Assembly (NCBI RefSeq): GCF_031082405.1 | Contig: NZ_JAVHJU010000061.1 | Location: 124,001 to 188,000, forward strand | Direction of reading: 5' to 3' | Source: Amycolatopsis sp. A133 | GTDB taxonomy: Bacteria > Actinomycetota > Actinomycetes > Mycobacteriales > Pseudonocardiaceae | Length of the DNA: 64,000 nt | Shown here: positions 7,201 to 14,242 of the stretch, piece after piece | How positions within the stretch are numbered: position 1 is the stretch's first letter | Layout of the letters: every line of letters starts with the position of its first letter | Position numbers and translations under genes: made by a program | Notes under the pieces: generated by a model | Told to the model about the DNA's origin: nothing | The model's input: the letters and a program-made list of their open reading frames with translations, nothing else | Database searches by the model: none

Positions 7201-7610
7201 CACCACTCCTCTCCGGTCTGCGCCGGCAGGGCCGCACGCAAGGCTTCGACCCCGCGGGCCGTCTGGGACTTGACCCGCTGCCGGGGCGTCAACCCCGCCG
7301 GCGCGCGCTCCACGTCGAGGCGCAACGACGGGTCCCGGCCCGGTGGCGACTCCTCCTCCGGCACCGACGACGTCACGTACTCGCGCCCGGAAACCCGCCG
7401 CCCAGCCAGGAACAGGTTCAGCAGGATGCGGCGCGCGTAGGCGTCGACCGTGCCCGGGCGGACCCGTCGCCGGCGCCGGTACAGCTGGACGAACATCGCC
7501 TGGACCAGGTCTTCGGCCGCGTGCCAGCCGCCGCAGAGCGCAAACGCCACCCGGCGGAACCGCTGGACCCGCGCGGCGAAGTACTCGCTGAAATCGGCGT
7601 CTCCGGCCAC
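7200..7610 (-). CDS. SigE-type ECF sigma factor with internal deletion in region 4
   Basis: The 136-residue frame begins near GTG 7610 (VAGDADFSEYF). Region 2 is intact: RVAFALCGGWHAAEDLVQ and DAYARRILLNLFLA. In this family region 4 normally reads LPPRQRA, about 25 residues forming the helix-turn-helix, then GTVKSQTARG. Here LTPRQR runs straight into VKSQTARGVEALR (around 7255-7290), so most of the -35 recognition helix-turn-helix is missing in frame. The protein could therefore not contact a -35 box in the normal way. The start is uncertain: AAGGGAG touches the GTG, and upstream in-frame codons exist. The stop overlaps the next gene. Confidence 0.7.
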   Translation of the reverse strand: MAGDADFSEYFAARVQRFRRVAFALCGGWHAAEDLVQAMFVQLYRRRRRVRPGTVDAYARRILLNLFLAGRRVSGREYVTSSVPEEESPPGRDPSLRLDVERAPAGLTPRQRVKSQTARGVEALRAALPAQTGEEW

Positions 7611-7768
7611 TCCCTTATCAGTGCGCGGGGCCCCCGGGAGGTTCAAGCGTCCCCCGCGCGAGCTACGGGCAGATGTCCTCTCCGCGGTGACGATTCCCGC
7701 CCGCCGGATCCCTAGCGTTCGTCGCAGGCCGCGGGGCATCCGCCGCGGATCCGGCGAAAGGGATTTCC

Positions 7769-8602
7769 ATGAGGGTCGTCTGGCAGCTGCTGGCCGTGGC
7801 CGCGGTCGCGTTCATCGGGCAACAGGGTGTTGCCGCTGTGGAGGGAAACCCGTGGCTCACCCTGCTGATCGGGGTCCTGACCGCCGTGCTCGCGGGCGCC
7901 GCCTACCGGTGGGTGGTGCAGAAGACCGAGCAGCGCCCGGTCACCGAGCTGGCCGGACCGGGCGCCGGGCTTGCGCTCGGCCGGGGGACGCTGCTCGGGC
8001 TCGCGCTGTTCGGGCTCGTCATCGCGAACATCGCCCTGCTCGGCGACTACGACGTCCGTGGCTGGGGCACGGTGCCGGGCGCGATCGGGCTCATCGGCTT
8101 CATGGCCGCCGCGGCGGTGACGGAGGAACTGCTCTTCCGCGGCATCCTGTTCCGGATCGTCGAGGAACGCACCGGCACCTGGATCGCGCTGGTGCTGACC
8201 GGGGTGGTGTTCGGCCTTTCGCACCTGTTCAACCCGCACGCGAGCCTGTGGGGGGCCATCGCCATCGCCATCGAGGCCGGCGGCCTGCTGACCGCCGCCT
8301 ACGCCGCCACGCGCAAGCTGTGGGTGCCGATCGGCGTGCACTTCGGCTGGAACTTCGCCGCGGCCGGGATCTTCGGCACGGAGGTCTCCGGCAACGGCAC
8401 CCCGCAGGGGCTGCTCGACGCCGTGACGTCCGGCCCGGCCCTCATCACCGGCGGCGACTTCGGCCCGGAGGGGAGCCTCTACTCGGTGCTGTTCTGCGTA
8501 CTGGCGACCGGCGCGTTCCTCTGGCTGGCCCACCGGCGCGGCAACCTGGTGCCCCGCCGTCGCGCCGAGCGGGCCGCCGACGTCACTACACTTTCCCGGT
8601 GA
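7769..8602 (+). CDS. CPBP family intramembrane metalloprotease
   Basis: A 277-residue polytopic membrane protein with the CPBP/Abi motifs: EELLFRG (Glu119-Glu120, Arg124), FGLSH (His152) and HFGWNF (His191, Asn195). These form the zinc-type active site of Rce1-like intramembrane proteases; bacterial members cleave or process membrane substrates, some giving bacteriocin self-immunity. AAAGGG lies eight bases before ATG 7769. Its stop overlaps the histidine kinase GTG by GTGA, so protease, kinase and regulator form one operon, which suggests a bacitracin or antibiotic-stress theme. That link is inference. Confidence 0.88.
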   Translation: MRVVWQLLAVAAVAFIGQQGVAAVEGNPWLTLLIGVLTAVLAGAAYRWVVQKTEQRPVTELAGPGAGLALGRGTLLGLALFGLVIANIALLGDYDVRGWGTVPGAIGLIGFMAAAAVTEELLFRGILFRIVEERTGTWIALVLTGVVFGLSHLFNPHASLWGAIAIAIEAGGLLTAAYAATRKLWVPIGVHFGWNFAAAGIFGTEVSGNGTPQGLLDAVTSGPALITGGDFGPEGSLYSVLFCVLATGAFLWLAHRRGNLVPRRRAERAADVTTLSR

Positions 8603-9735
8603 TCGATCACCGGGCGGCCCTGGCGCGGTGGCGCCGGCTCGACGTCGTGGTCCGCGACCTCCCGCTCGGGCTGCTGTTCCTGGTCTCGGCGTTCCTGCCC
8701 GTGCTGCAGAACCACGGGACGCAGCTCGGCGGCGTGCCGTCCCGTCCCTTCGACGCGCTGGCCGTCGTGGTGGTCGCCGTCGAAAGCCTCCCGCTCGCCG
8801 TGCGGCGGCGGTGGCCGGCCCTCTGCCTCACGCTGGTGTCGCTCGGCTTCGCCGTCGACCAGCTCCGGGGTTACCACACGGTCGCGGGCACCGCGCTGGC
8901 CTTCGCGCTGATCAGCGCGGGAGCCCACCTGGGACAGCGGCGGCGCGTCACCGCACTGCTGTTTTCCGCGGCGTACGTGGTGCTGGCGATCGTGCTTTCC
9001 CCGCTGGGTCCGGAGCCGCCGTCGGAGTTCGTGACGTTCTTCCTGCTGCTGGCCTTCGCGTGGGGCATCGGGGTCTGGCTGCGCACCACCCGCGCCGCGG
9101 AAGCCGGGCAGCGCCGCCGCGTCGCCGAGGACACCCGGGCCGTCGAACGCGCCGCCATCGCCCGCGAGCTCCACGACGTCGTCACCCACCACGTGACGGC
9201 GATGGTCGTGCAGGCGGAGGCGGCCCGGTACCTGACCGCCGCGCCCGATCGGCTGGACCGGACCCTGACCGCGATCACCGACACCGGCCGGCGGGCCATC
9301 ACCGACCTGCGGCACCTGCTCGACCTGCTCAACCCCGACCACGAGCCTCGGACGCCGTCGCCGGGCGGGCTCCGAGCGCTCGTCGAGCAGGCGCGCCAGG
9401 CCGGGCAGCCGGTGGAGTTCACCGAGGAGGGCACGCCCGCGGAGTCCGCAGGCAGCGCCGATCTGGTGGCCTACCGGGTCGTGCAGGAAGCCCTGACGAA
9501 CGCCCTCAAGCACGCCCGAGGCAGCCACACCGCGGTCGAAGTGCACCACGGCGACCGGGAAATCGCCGTCACGGTCCGCACGAGTGGTGCCGGGAGCGTG
9601 TCCCCCGGCGGGAGCGGCCGCGGCCTCGCCGGGCTCCGGGAACGGGTCGGCGTCCTGGGCGGCGACTTCAGCGCGGGGGCTGCCGGAGGCGGTTTCGTCG
9701 TGACCGCCCGGATCCCGACGGGGAACCCGGCGTGA
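8599..9735 (+). CDS. NarL-type sensor histidine kinase
   Basis: A 378-residue protein starting at GTG 8599, overlapping the protease stop. It has four to five membrane helices between residues 20 and 160, then the HisKA_3 dimerisation helix with ERAAIARELHDVVTHHVTAM (phosphoacceptor His192) and an HATPase domain with NALKHARG and GRGLAGLRERV. No extracytoplasmic sensor domain is visible, so it is a DesK-like intramembrane sensor. It phosphorylates the coupled LuxR-type regulator that follows. The glycine-rich N and G boxes look complete. Confidence 0.93.
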   Translation: MIDHRAALARWRRLDVVVRDLPLGLLFLVSAFLPVLQNHGTQLGGVPSRPFDALAVVVVAVESLPLAVRRRWPALCLTLVSLGFAVDQLRGYHTVAGTALAFALISAGAHLGQRRRVTALLFSAAYVVLAIVLSPLGPEPPSEFVTFFLLLAFAWGIGVWLRTTRAAEAGQRRRVAEDTRAVERAAIARELHDVVTHHVTAMVVQAEAARYLTAAPDRLDRTLTAITDTGRRAITDLRHLLDLLNPDHEPRTPSPGGLRALVEQARQAGQPVEFTEEGTPAESAGSADLVAYRVVQEALTNALKHARGSHTAVEVHHGDREIAVTVRTSGAGSVSPGGSGRGLAGLRERVGVLGGDFSAGAAGGGFVVTARIPTGNPA

Positions 9736-10391
9736 GCGCGCCGATCCGGGTCCTGGTCTGCGACGACCAGATGCTGATCCGCACCGGCCTGGTGACGATC
9801 ATCGCCGCTCAGCCCGATTTCGAGGTGGTCGGCGAATGCGGCGACGGGCGGGCCGCGGTCGACCTCGCGACCCGGCTGCGCCCGGACGTCGTCGTGATGG
9901 ACGTGCGCATGCCGGTGCTCGACGGCATCGAGGCCACCCGCCTGCTGGCCGGAGCCGGGGTACCGGACCCGGTCAAGGTGCTCGTGCTGACGACGTTCAA
10001 CCTCGACGAGTACGTCTACGAGGCGCTGCGCGCGGGCGCGAGCGGTTTCCTGCTCAAGGACGCGCCGCCGGCGCAGCTGCTGCACGGGATCCGGACCGTC
10101 GCCACGGGCGCCGCGCTGCTGGACCCGGACGTGACGCGCCGGCTGGTGGGCAAGCACGCCGCCCGGATCCGCCCCGCCGGGGACTCCGCGCGCGACCTCC
10201 CGCTGACCCCTCGCGAGCTGGAGGTGCTCCGCCTGCTCGCGGACGGCCTCTCCAACAGCGAAATCGCGCAGCGGCTGGTGATCAGCCAGGAAACCGTCAA
10301 GACCTTCGTGTCGCGGATCCTCACCAAGCTGGACCTCCGCGACCGCGTCCAGGCCGTCGTCTACGCCTACCGCCACGGCCTCGTGACGTGA
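9732..10391 (+). CDS. NarL/LuxR-type response regulator
   Basis: A 219-residue regulator starting at GTG 9732 inside the kinase stop (GTGA). The receiver has acidic DD at 11-12, the phosphorylation site Asp57 (VVVMDVRMP), a switch Thr in VLTTFN and Lys in FLLKDAP. The C-terminal GerE helix-turn-helix is complete: LTPRELEVLRLLADGLSNSE through ETVKTFVSRILTKL. It should bind DNA as a dimer after phosphotransfer from the kinase; targets are likely to include its own operon. A strong terminator follows its stop. Confidence 0.95.
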   Translation: MSAPIRVLVCDDQMLIRTGLVTIIAAQPDFEVVGECGDGRAAVDLATRLRPDVVVMDVRMPVLDGIEATRLLAGAGVPDPVKVLVLTTFNLDEYVYEALRAGASGFLLKDAPPAQLLHGIRTVATGAALLDPDVTRRLVGKHAARIRPAGDSARDLPLTPRELEVLRLLADGLSNSEIAQRLVISQETVKTFVSRILTKLDLRDRVQAVVYAYRHGLVT

Positions 10392-10430
10392 AAAACGGGC
10401 CTCCCGGCCGAAACCGGGAGGCCCGTTTTT
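10391..10430. terminator. Strong bidirectional rho-independent terminator
   Basis: AAAAACGGGCCTCCCGG pairs perfectly with CCGGGAGGCCCGTTTTT across a CCGAAA loop. It has a T-run on one strand and an A-run on the other, so it ends both the two-component operon and the convergent MFS gene. Confidence 0.95.
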
Positions 10431-10441
10431 CCCGGACCGGG

Positions 10442-11941
10442 TTACATGTGGACGGCGCCCGGCGCCGCCTCGCCCTTCGGAACGCCCGGGCGCAGCATCA
10501 GGCCGCTGAGCACCGCACCCACCACGAAGATCACCGCGGCCCAGGTGAAGGCCGTCGTGTAGCTCTCGATCGACGCCTCCGCCGCCAGCTGCGGCGTCGG
10601 GGTCTTGCCCGCGACGTAGGCCGTGGCCGCGTTGCCGGCCAGGGTCGACAGCAGCGCCGTGCCGATCGAGCCGCCGACCTGCTGCGCCGTGTTGACCGCC
10701 GCGGACGCGACGCCCGAGTCGCGCGCCTCGACGCCGAACGTCGCGACGCTCATCGCCGGCGCCATCGCCAGCCCGATGCCGAAGCCCATGACCAGGAGCG
10801 GGCCCAGGACGCCGGACGCATACGTGCTGTCGAGACCGATTCCGCTCAGCCAGAAGAGGCCGGCGGCGGCGATCGCCATGCCGGTCGGCACCAGCGGCCG
10901 GGGGCCGAACCGCGGCAGCAGCACGGCCGTCGCCGTCGTGGCGGACAGCATCAGCGTCGCCACCATGGGCAGGAACCCGAAGCCGCTCTGAATCGGCGTG
11001 AACTGCAGGTTCTGCTGCACGTAGAAGGTCAGGAACAGGAAGATCGCGAACATGCCGATGGCCAGCAGGAACATCGCCAGGTAGGAGCCGCCGCGGTCGC
11101 GGTCGAGCAGCACGCGCAGCGGCAGCAGCGGGTGCTGGACGCGCTGCTGCAGCCACACGAACACGCCCAGCAGCACCACACCCGCGCCCAGGAAGCCCCA
11201 CACCGACGCCGAGGACCACGAGTCCGACTCGGCGTTCGCGAAGCCGTAGACCAGCGCGAACAAACCGGCCGACGCCGTCACCGCGCCCGGCAGGTCCAGC
11301 TTCGGCCGCGGGCCCTCGTCCTTCTGGTTGCGCAGCAGGAGCGAGCTGCCGACAAACGCGACGACCGCGAAGATGATGTTCACGAACATGCACCAGCGCC
11401 AGTCGAGGTACTCGGTGAGCACGCCGCCGAGCAGCAGGCCGATCGCGGCGCCGCCACCGCCGATGGCACCGAACACGCCGAACGCGCGGCCGCGTTCCTT
11501 CGGGTCGGTGAACGTCGTGGTCAGCAGCGAAAGGGTGGCCGGCGCGAGCAGCGCGCCGAACACGCCCTGGGCCGCACGGGCGACGAGCAGCATCTCGATG
11601 TTGGTCGCCGCACCGCCGATCGCGGACACCGCGGCGAAGCCGGCCAGGCCGACGAGGAGGGCGTTCTTGCGGCCGAAGAGGTCCGCGAGCCGCCCGCCGA
11701 GCAGCAGGAGGCTGCCGAACGCGAGCGCGTAGGCCGTGACGACCCACTGCCGGGCGTCGTTGGAGAAGCCCAGGTCGACCTGGGCCGACGGCAGCGCGAT
11801 GTTCACCACGGTCGCGTCCAGCACGACCATCAGCTGCGCGACGCCGATCATCACCAGGATCAGCCAGCGTCTGGCGTGGTGGGGGTTTTCGCCGGCGCGC
11901 GCGTCCCCCGGCGGCGCGGCGGCGAGTGTGGACTCGGGCAT
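10442..11941 (-). CDS. MFS drug-efflux transporter, DHA2 (14-TMS) type
   Basis: A 499-residue transporter with 14 predicted helices. Helix 1 carries LDATVVNIALP (DHA2 motif D1), the 2-3 loop has GGRLADLFGRKN (motif A), and helix 5 has GPxxGG-like GLLLGGVLTE. Homologues such as QacA, EmrB and LfrA export drugs using the proton gradient. ATG 11941 follows GAGGACACTCC. It is divergent from a TetR gene 119 bases away, the standard pump-repressor pair, and I expect induction by a ligand of that repressor. The substrate is unknown. Confidence 0.93.
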   Translation of the reverse strand: MPESTLAAAPPGDARAGENPHHARRWLILVMIGVAQLMVVLDATVVNIALPSAQVDLGFSNDARQWVVTAYALAFGSLLLLGGRLADLFGRKNALLVGLAGFAAVSAIGGAATNIEMLLVARAAQGVFGALLAPATLSLLTTTFTDPKERGRAFGVFGAIGGGGAAIGLLLGGVLTEYLDWRWCMFVNIIFAVVAFVGSSLLLRNQKDEGPRPKLDLPGAVTASAGLFALVYGFANAESDSWSSASVWGFLGAGVVLLGVFVWLQQRVQHPLLPLRVLLDRDRGGSYLAMFLLAIGMFAIFLFLTFYVQQNLQFTPIQSGFGFLPMVATLMLSATTATAVLLPRFGPRPLVPTGMAIAAAGLFWLSGIGLDSTYASGVLGPLLVMGFGIGLAMAPAMSVATFGVEARDSGVASAAVNTAQQVGGSIGTALLSTLAGNAATAYVAGKTPTPQLAAEASIESYTTAFTWAAVIFVVGAVLSGLMLRPGVPKGEAAPGAVHM

Positions 11942-11978
11942 GGAGTGTCCTCACAGGAAGTGATCAGAAGATTATGTG

Positions 11979-12000
11979 GAGTAGGTATCTCCCCTTACTC
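11979..12000. promoter_or_regulatory. Candidate TetR operator between pump and repressor
   Basis: GAGTAGG and CTTACTC form an imperfect inverted repeat (arms GAGTA/TACTC, 12 bases apart) in the 119-base divergent region, where a TetR site would be expected to cover both promoters. Confidence 0.4.
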
Positions 12001-12060
12001 GACCCAAGGTACACAAGAACCGGAGAGGACGCCTCTACTTCAGGGGCTAGACTGGACGGC

Positions 12061-12726
12061 ATGGCACGGGACGCTGGTCCCGCCGCACCGGCGCGGCCGC
12101 TGCGGCGTGACGCTGAACTCAACCGCCGTCGCATCCTGGCGTCGGCCCGCGAGGTGTTCGGTCAGCGCGGGCTCGAAGCCACGCTGGACGACATCGCCCA
12201 CCACGCCGGTCTCGGCGTCGGCACGGTCTACCGCCGCTTCCCCAGCAAGGAACACCTGGTCGAGGCCATGTTCGCCGAGCGGATGGAAGAAATCGGCGAC
12301 CTCGCCGAGAAGGCGCTGCAGGCCGAGGACGCGTGGCAGGCCTTCGTCGACTTCACCTGGAAGTCGATCGAACTCCACTCGGGGGACCGCGGGCTGCGCG
12401 AGATCATGCTGTCGAACAAGTTCGGCCACGAGCACGTGGCCGAGGAAAAAGCGCGGCTGGTGCCGTTGATCACACGGCTCGTCGAGCGGGCTCAGGAGGC
12501 GGGCGGCCTGCGCGCCGACTTCTCCCCGACGGACACCCCGCTGGTGCACATGATGATCGGCTCGGTGATCGAGTTCACGTCCGCGGTGGAGCCGGACCTG
12601 TGGCGCCGCTGCCTCGCGATGCTGCTCGACGGCCTGCGCGCCCACCCGGGCGAGCCGTCGAAGCTGCCCCGCCCGCCGCTCGGCGAGGACGAAGTCGACG
12701 AAGCGATGTCCTGCTGGCGCCCCTGA
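12061..12726 (+). CDS. TetR family transcriptional regulator
   Basis: A 221-residue regulator starting at ATG 12061. The N-terminal helix-turn-helix reads RRRILASAREVFGQRGLEAT then LDDIAHHAGLGVGTVYRRFP, residues 22-62, the classic TetR_N pattern. The C-terminal ligand domain, with two helices around KSIELHSGDRGLREIMLSNK, is of the SbtR-like kind. It is divergent from the MFS pump and presumably represses it and itself until a substrate binds. No clear ribosome site is seen, so the message may be leaderless or weakly translated. Confidence 0.9.
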   Translation: MARDAGPAAPARPLRRDAELNRRRILASAREVFGQRGLEATLDDIAHHAGLGVGTVYRRFPSKEHLVEAMFAERMEEIGDLAEKALQAEDAWQAFVDFTWKSIELHSGDRGLREIMLSNKFGHEHVAEEKARLVPLITRLVERAQEAGGLRADFSPTDTPLVHMMIGSVIEFTSAVEPDLWRRCLAMLLDGLRAHPGEPSKLPRPPLGEDEVDEAMSCWRP

Positions 12727-12780
12727 CTCAGGCGCAGTCCGCCAGGCCCGGCGACCTCACCGCACTTCGGGCACGGCAGC

Positions 12781-12815
12781 GGAAGCCCGCATCGCCGCAG
12801 CGTCGCGGGACTTCC
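12781..12815. terminator. Hairpin between tetR and pspC
   Basis: GGAAG-CCCGC pairs with GCGGG-a-CTTCC across a 14-base loop between convergent stops. There is one bulged base and no U-tract. Confidence 0.35.
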
Positions 12816-12830
12816 GTACCCGCCGGCGGC

Positions 12831-13025
12831 TCACTCGGACGGGACGACCGCCCACATGACGATGTAGGCCACGAACTGCGGCCCGGGCAGCAGGCAGGAC
12901 AGCACGGCCAGCAGCCGCACGGTGCCGGGTTTCATGCCGTACCGCCGGGCCAGGCCCGCGCAGACGCCGCCGATCATGCGGCCGTGGTGGGGGCGGGTCA
13001 GCCGTCGGGTCACCGGTGCGCTCAT
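12831..13025 (-). CDS. PspC domain protein
   Basis: A 64-residue protein: MSAPVTRRLTRPHHGRMIGG, then VCAGLARRYGM and a single hydrophobic segment LLPGPQFVAYIVMWAVV. This is a minimal PspC domain, found in envelope-stress and phage-shock proteins. A longer frame begins at GTG 13082, but GGAAA lies eight bases before ATG 13025, so I prefer that start. In actinobacteria such short PspC proteins are common and usually stand alone. Role in membrane stress is by family only. Confidence 0.82.
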   Translation of the reverse strand: MSAPVTRRLTRPHHGRMIGGVCAGLARRYGMKPGTVRLLAVLSCLLPGPQFVAYIVMWAVVPSE

Positions 13026-13264
13026 CGTCGTTTCCTTTTCCTCGAAGTTCCGATAGCTCCACTTCACCACCGGAGTACCCACTCCCGCATCGCTCCCGGG
13101 AAGGAAAGCTCCCTTAGGGGACGGCCCGATCCGAAAATCGTTCGGATGGCCGGCGAACTCCGCCGAATCCGGCCGGAATTCCGATGACCAGCGCGTTTCC
13201 CGGACGGACCGGCGGAAAATTTGAGAGATGTCCCCGTCAGGGCTGGTTTTTCGGCCCGATGCGG

Positions 13265-13270
13265 TGATAC
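13265..13270 (+). promoter_or_regulatory. Possible -10 box for leaderless lipoprotein mRNA
   Basis: GATACT ends nine bases before GTG 13280. This makes an upstream TTG at 13271 unlikely as the start and fits a leaderless message beginning close to the GTG. The -35 region is weak. Confidence 0.3.
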
Positions 13271-13279
13271 TTGCACCCC

Positions 13280-14176
13280 GTGTACCCGCGCCCGAAACGC
13301 TTGGCCGTCGCGATGCTCTGCGCCCTGCTCGCCGGTGGCTGTGCCGCCACCCAGGCCACCCCCGAACCGGATCCCGGGCCCACGCCGCTGACCGCCACCG
13401 ACGCGCTCGGCGACTTCGGCAGCATCGACTACTGCAGCCTGCTGAACGTGCCCGCAGTGGCCCCCGGCGCGGTCGCCGTCCCGACGTTCGAGGACTGCCA
13501 CGCCACCGACGGCCCGCGCACGCTCCGCGTCGGGCCGCTGGCCTTCGACTCCGACCCGAACATCAAGCCCTACGACTACCCCGGGTCCGTCCCCGACGGC
13601 GTCGCGGTCCAGCAGTCGATGTTCAACGACCGCAGCGCGTGCACCCGCGCCATCACCTTCGCCGACGGCACCCGGCTCGACCTGTCGGTCGCCGACGACG
13701 GTGACGACCAGGCCGCCCGCTGCGGCGTCGCGGACGCCGCCGTCGGCTCCGCGCTGGCCGCGATCACCGCGCGCAAGGTCGGGCGGCTGACGTTCCCGGA
13801 TCGTTCGTGGGGCCGGGTGGCGCCGTGCGTCCTGCTCGACAACCACGACCTCGACGCCGCCGCGGGCCGGGCCACCCAGCCGTCGATCGGCCTCTCCGGG
13901 CACAGCTGCATCCGCGGGAAGGTCAGCTTCAAGCTGACGGTGGAGACGACGGAGCCGTCCGGCCCGGCCGAGCCGCTCGGCGGCCGCGAGGCGCGCGTCC
14001 GGGTGGCGGGCGCGTTCTGCCTCGTCGACACCACCCAGCCGGCGCCCGGGCTGCCGGGCCGCCGGGAACTGGCGGAGATCAGCGTGGTCGAGACGGCGGG
14101 CACGGCGGGCGACGGCACGTGCGCACTGGCCCGCACCGCGGCGACGTCGATCTTCCCCCGGCTCCCGACCCCCTGA
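13280..14176 (+). CDS. Secreted lipoprotein of unknown function
   Basis: A 298-residue protein with a basic N-terminus (VYPRPKRLAVAML), a hydrophobic core and the lipobox LAGGC, so Cys18 or nearby should be lipid-modified. The mature part has six further cysteines arranged in YCSLL, EDCHA, RSACTRA, ARCGVA, PCVLL and SCIRG contexts, suggesting disulfides outside the membrane. It looks like two related halves, each with a Cys-containing DYCSLL/PCVLL strand, similar in layout to DUF3558-type lipoproteins, but I do not recognise the family. It is followed by a long perfect palindrome. Confidence 0.7.
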   Translation: MYPRPKRLAVAMLCALLAGGCAATQATPEPDPGPTPLTATDALGDFGSIDYCSLLNVPAVAPGAVAVPTFEDCHATDGPRTLRVGPLAFDSDPNIKPYDYPGSVPDGVAVQQSMFNDRSACTRAITFADGTRLDLSVADDGDDQAARCGVADAAVGSALAAITARKVGRLTFPDRSWGRVAPCVLLDNHDLDAAAGRATQPSIGLSGHSCIRGKVSFKLTVETTEPSGPAEPLGGREARVRVAGAFCLVDTTQPAPGLPGRRELAEISVVETAGTAGDGTCALARTAATSIFPRLPTP

Positions 14177-14180
14177 CGCG

Positions 14181-14224
14181 TCGTGAGTGGTAAGGCGGGT
14201 TCTAACCCGCCTTACCACTCACGA
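14181..14224. repeat. 44-base perfect palindrome, terminator-like
   Basis: TCGTGAGTGGTAAGGCGGGTT pairs with its exact complement across CT. It lies four bases after the lipoprotein stop and before the convergent molybdenum hydroxylase stop. No U-tract follows. Its length and perfection resemble a dispersed intergenic repeat used as a terminator. Confidence 0.8.
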
Positions 14225-14242
14225 CCGCTTCCGCCCGCGGGG

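Noticed and set aside
13271..13279. TTG start for the lipoprotein
   Set aside because: It directly follows the GATACT -10-like box, so it would lie before the likely transcript start.
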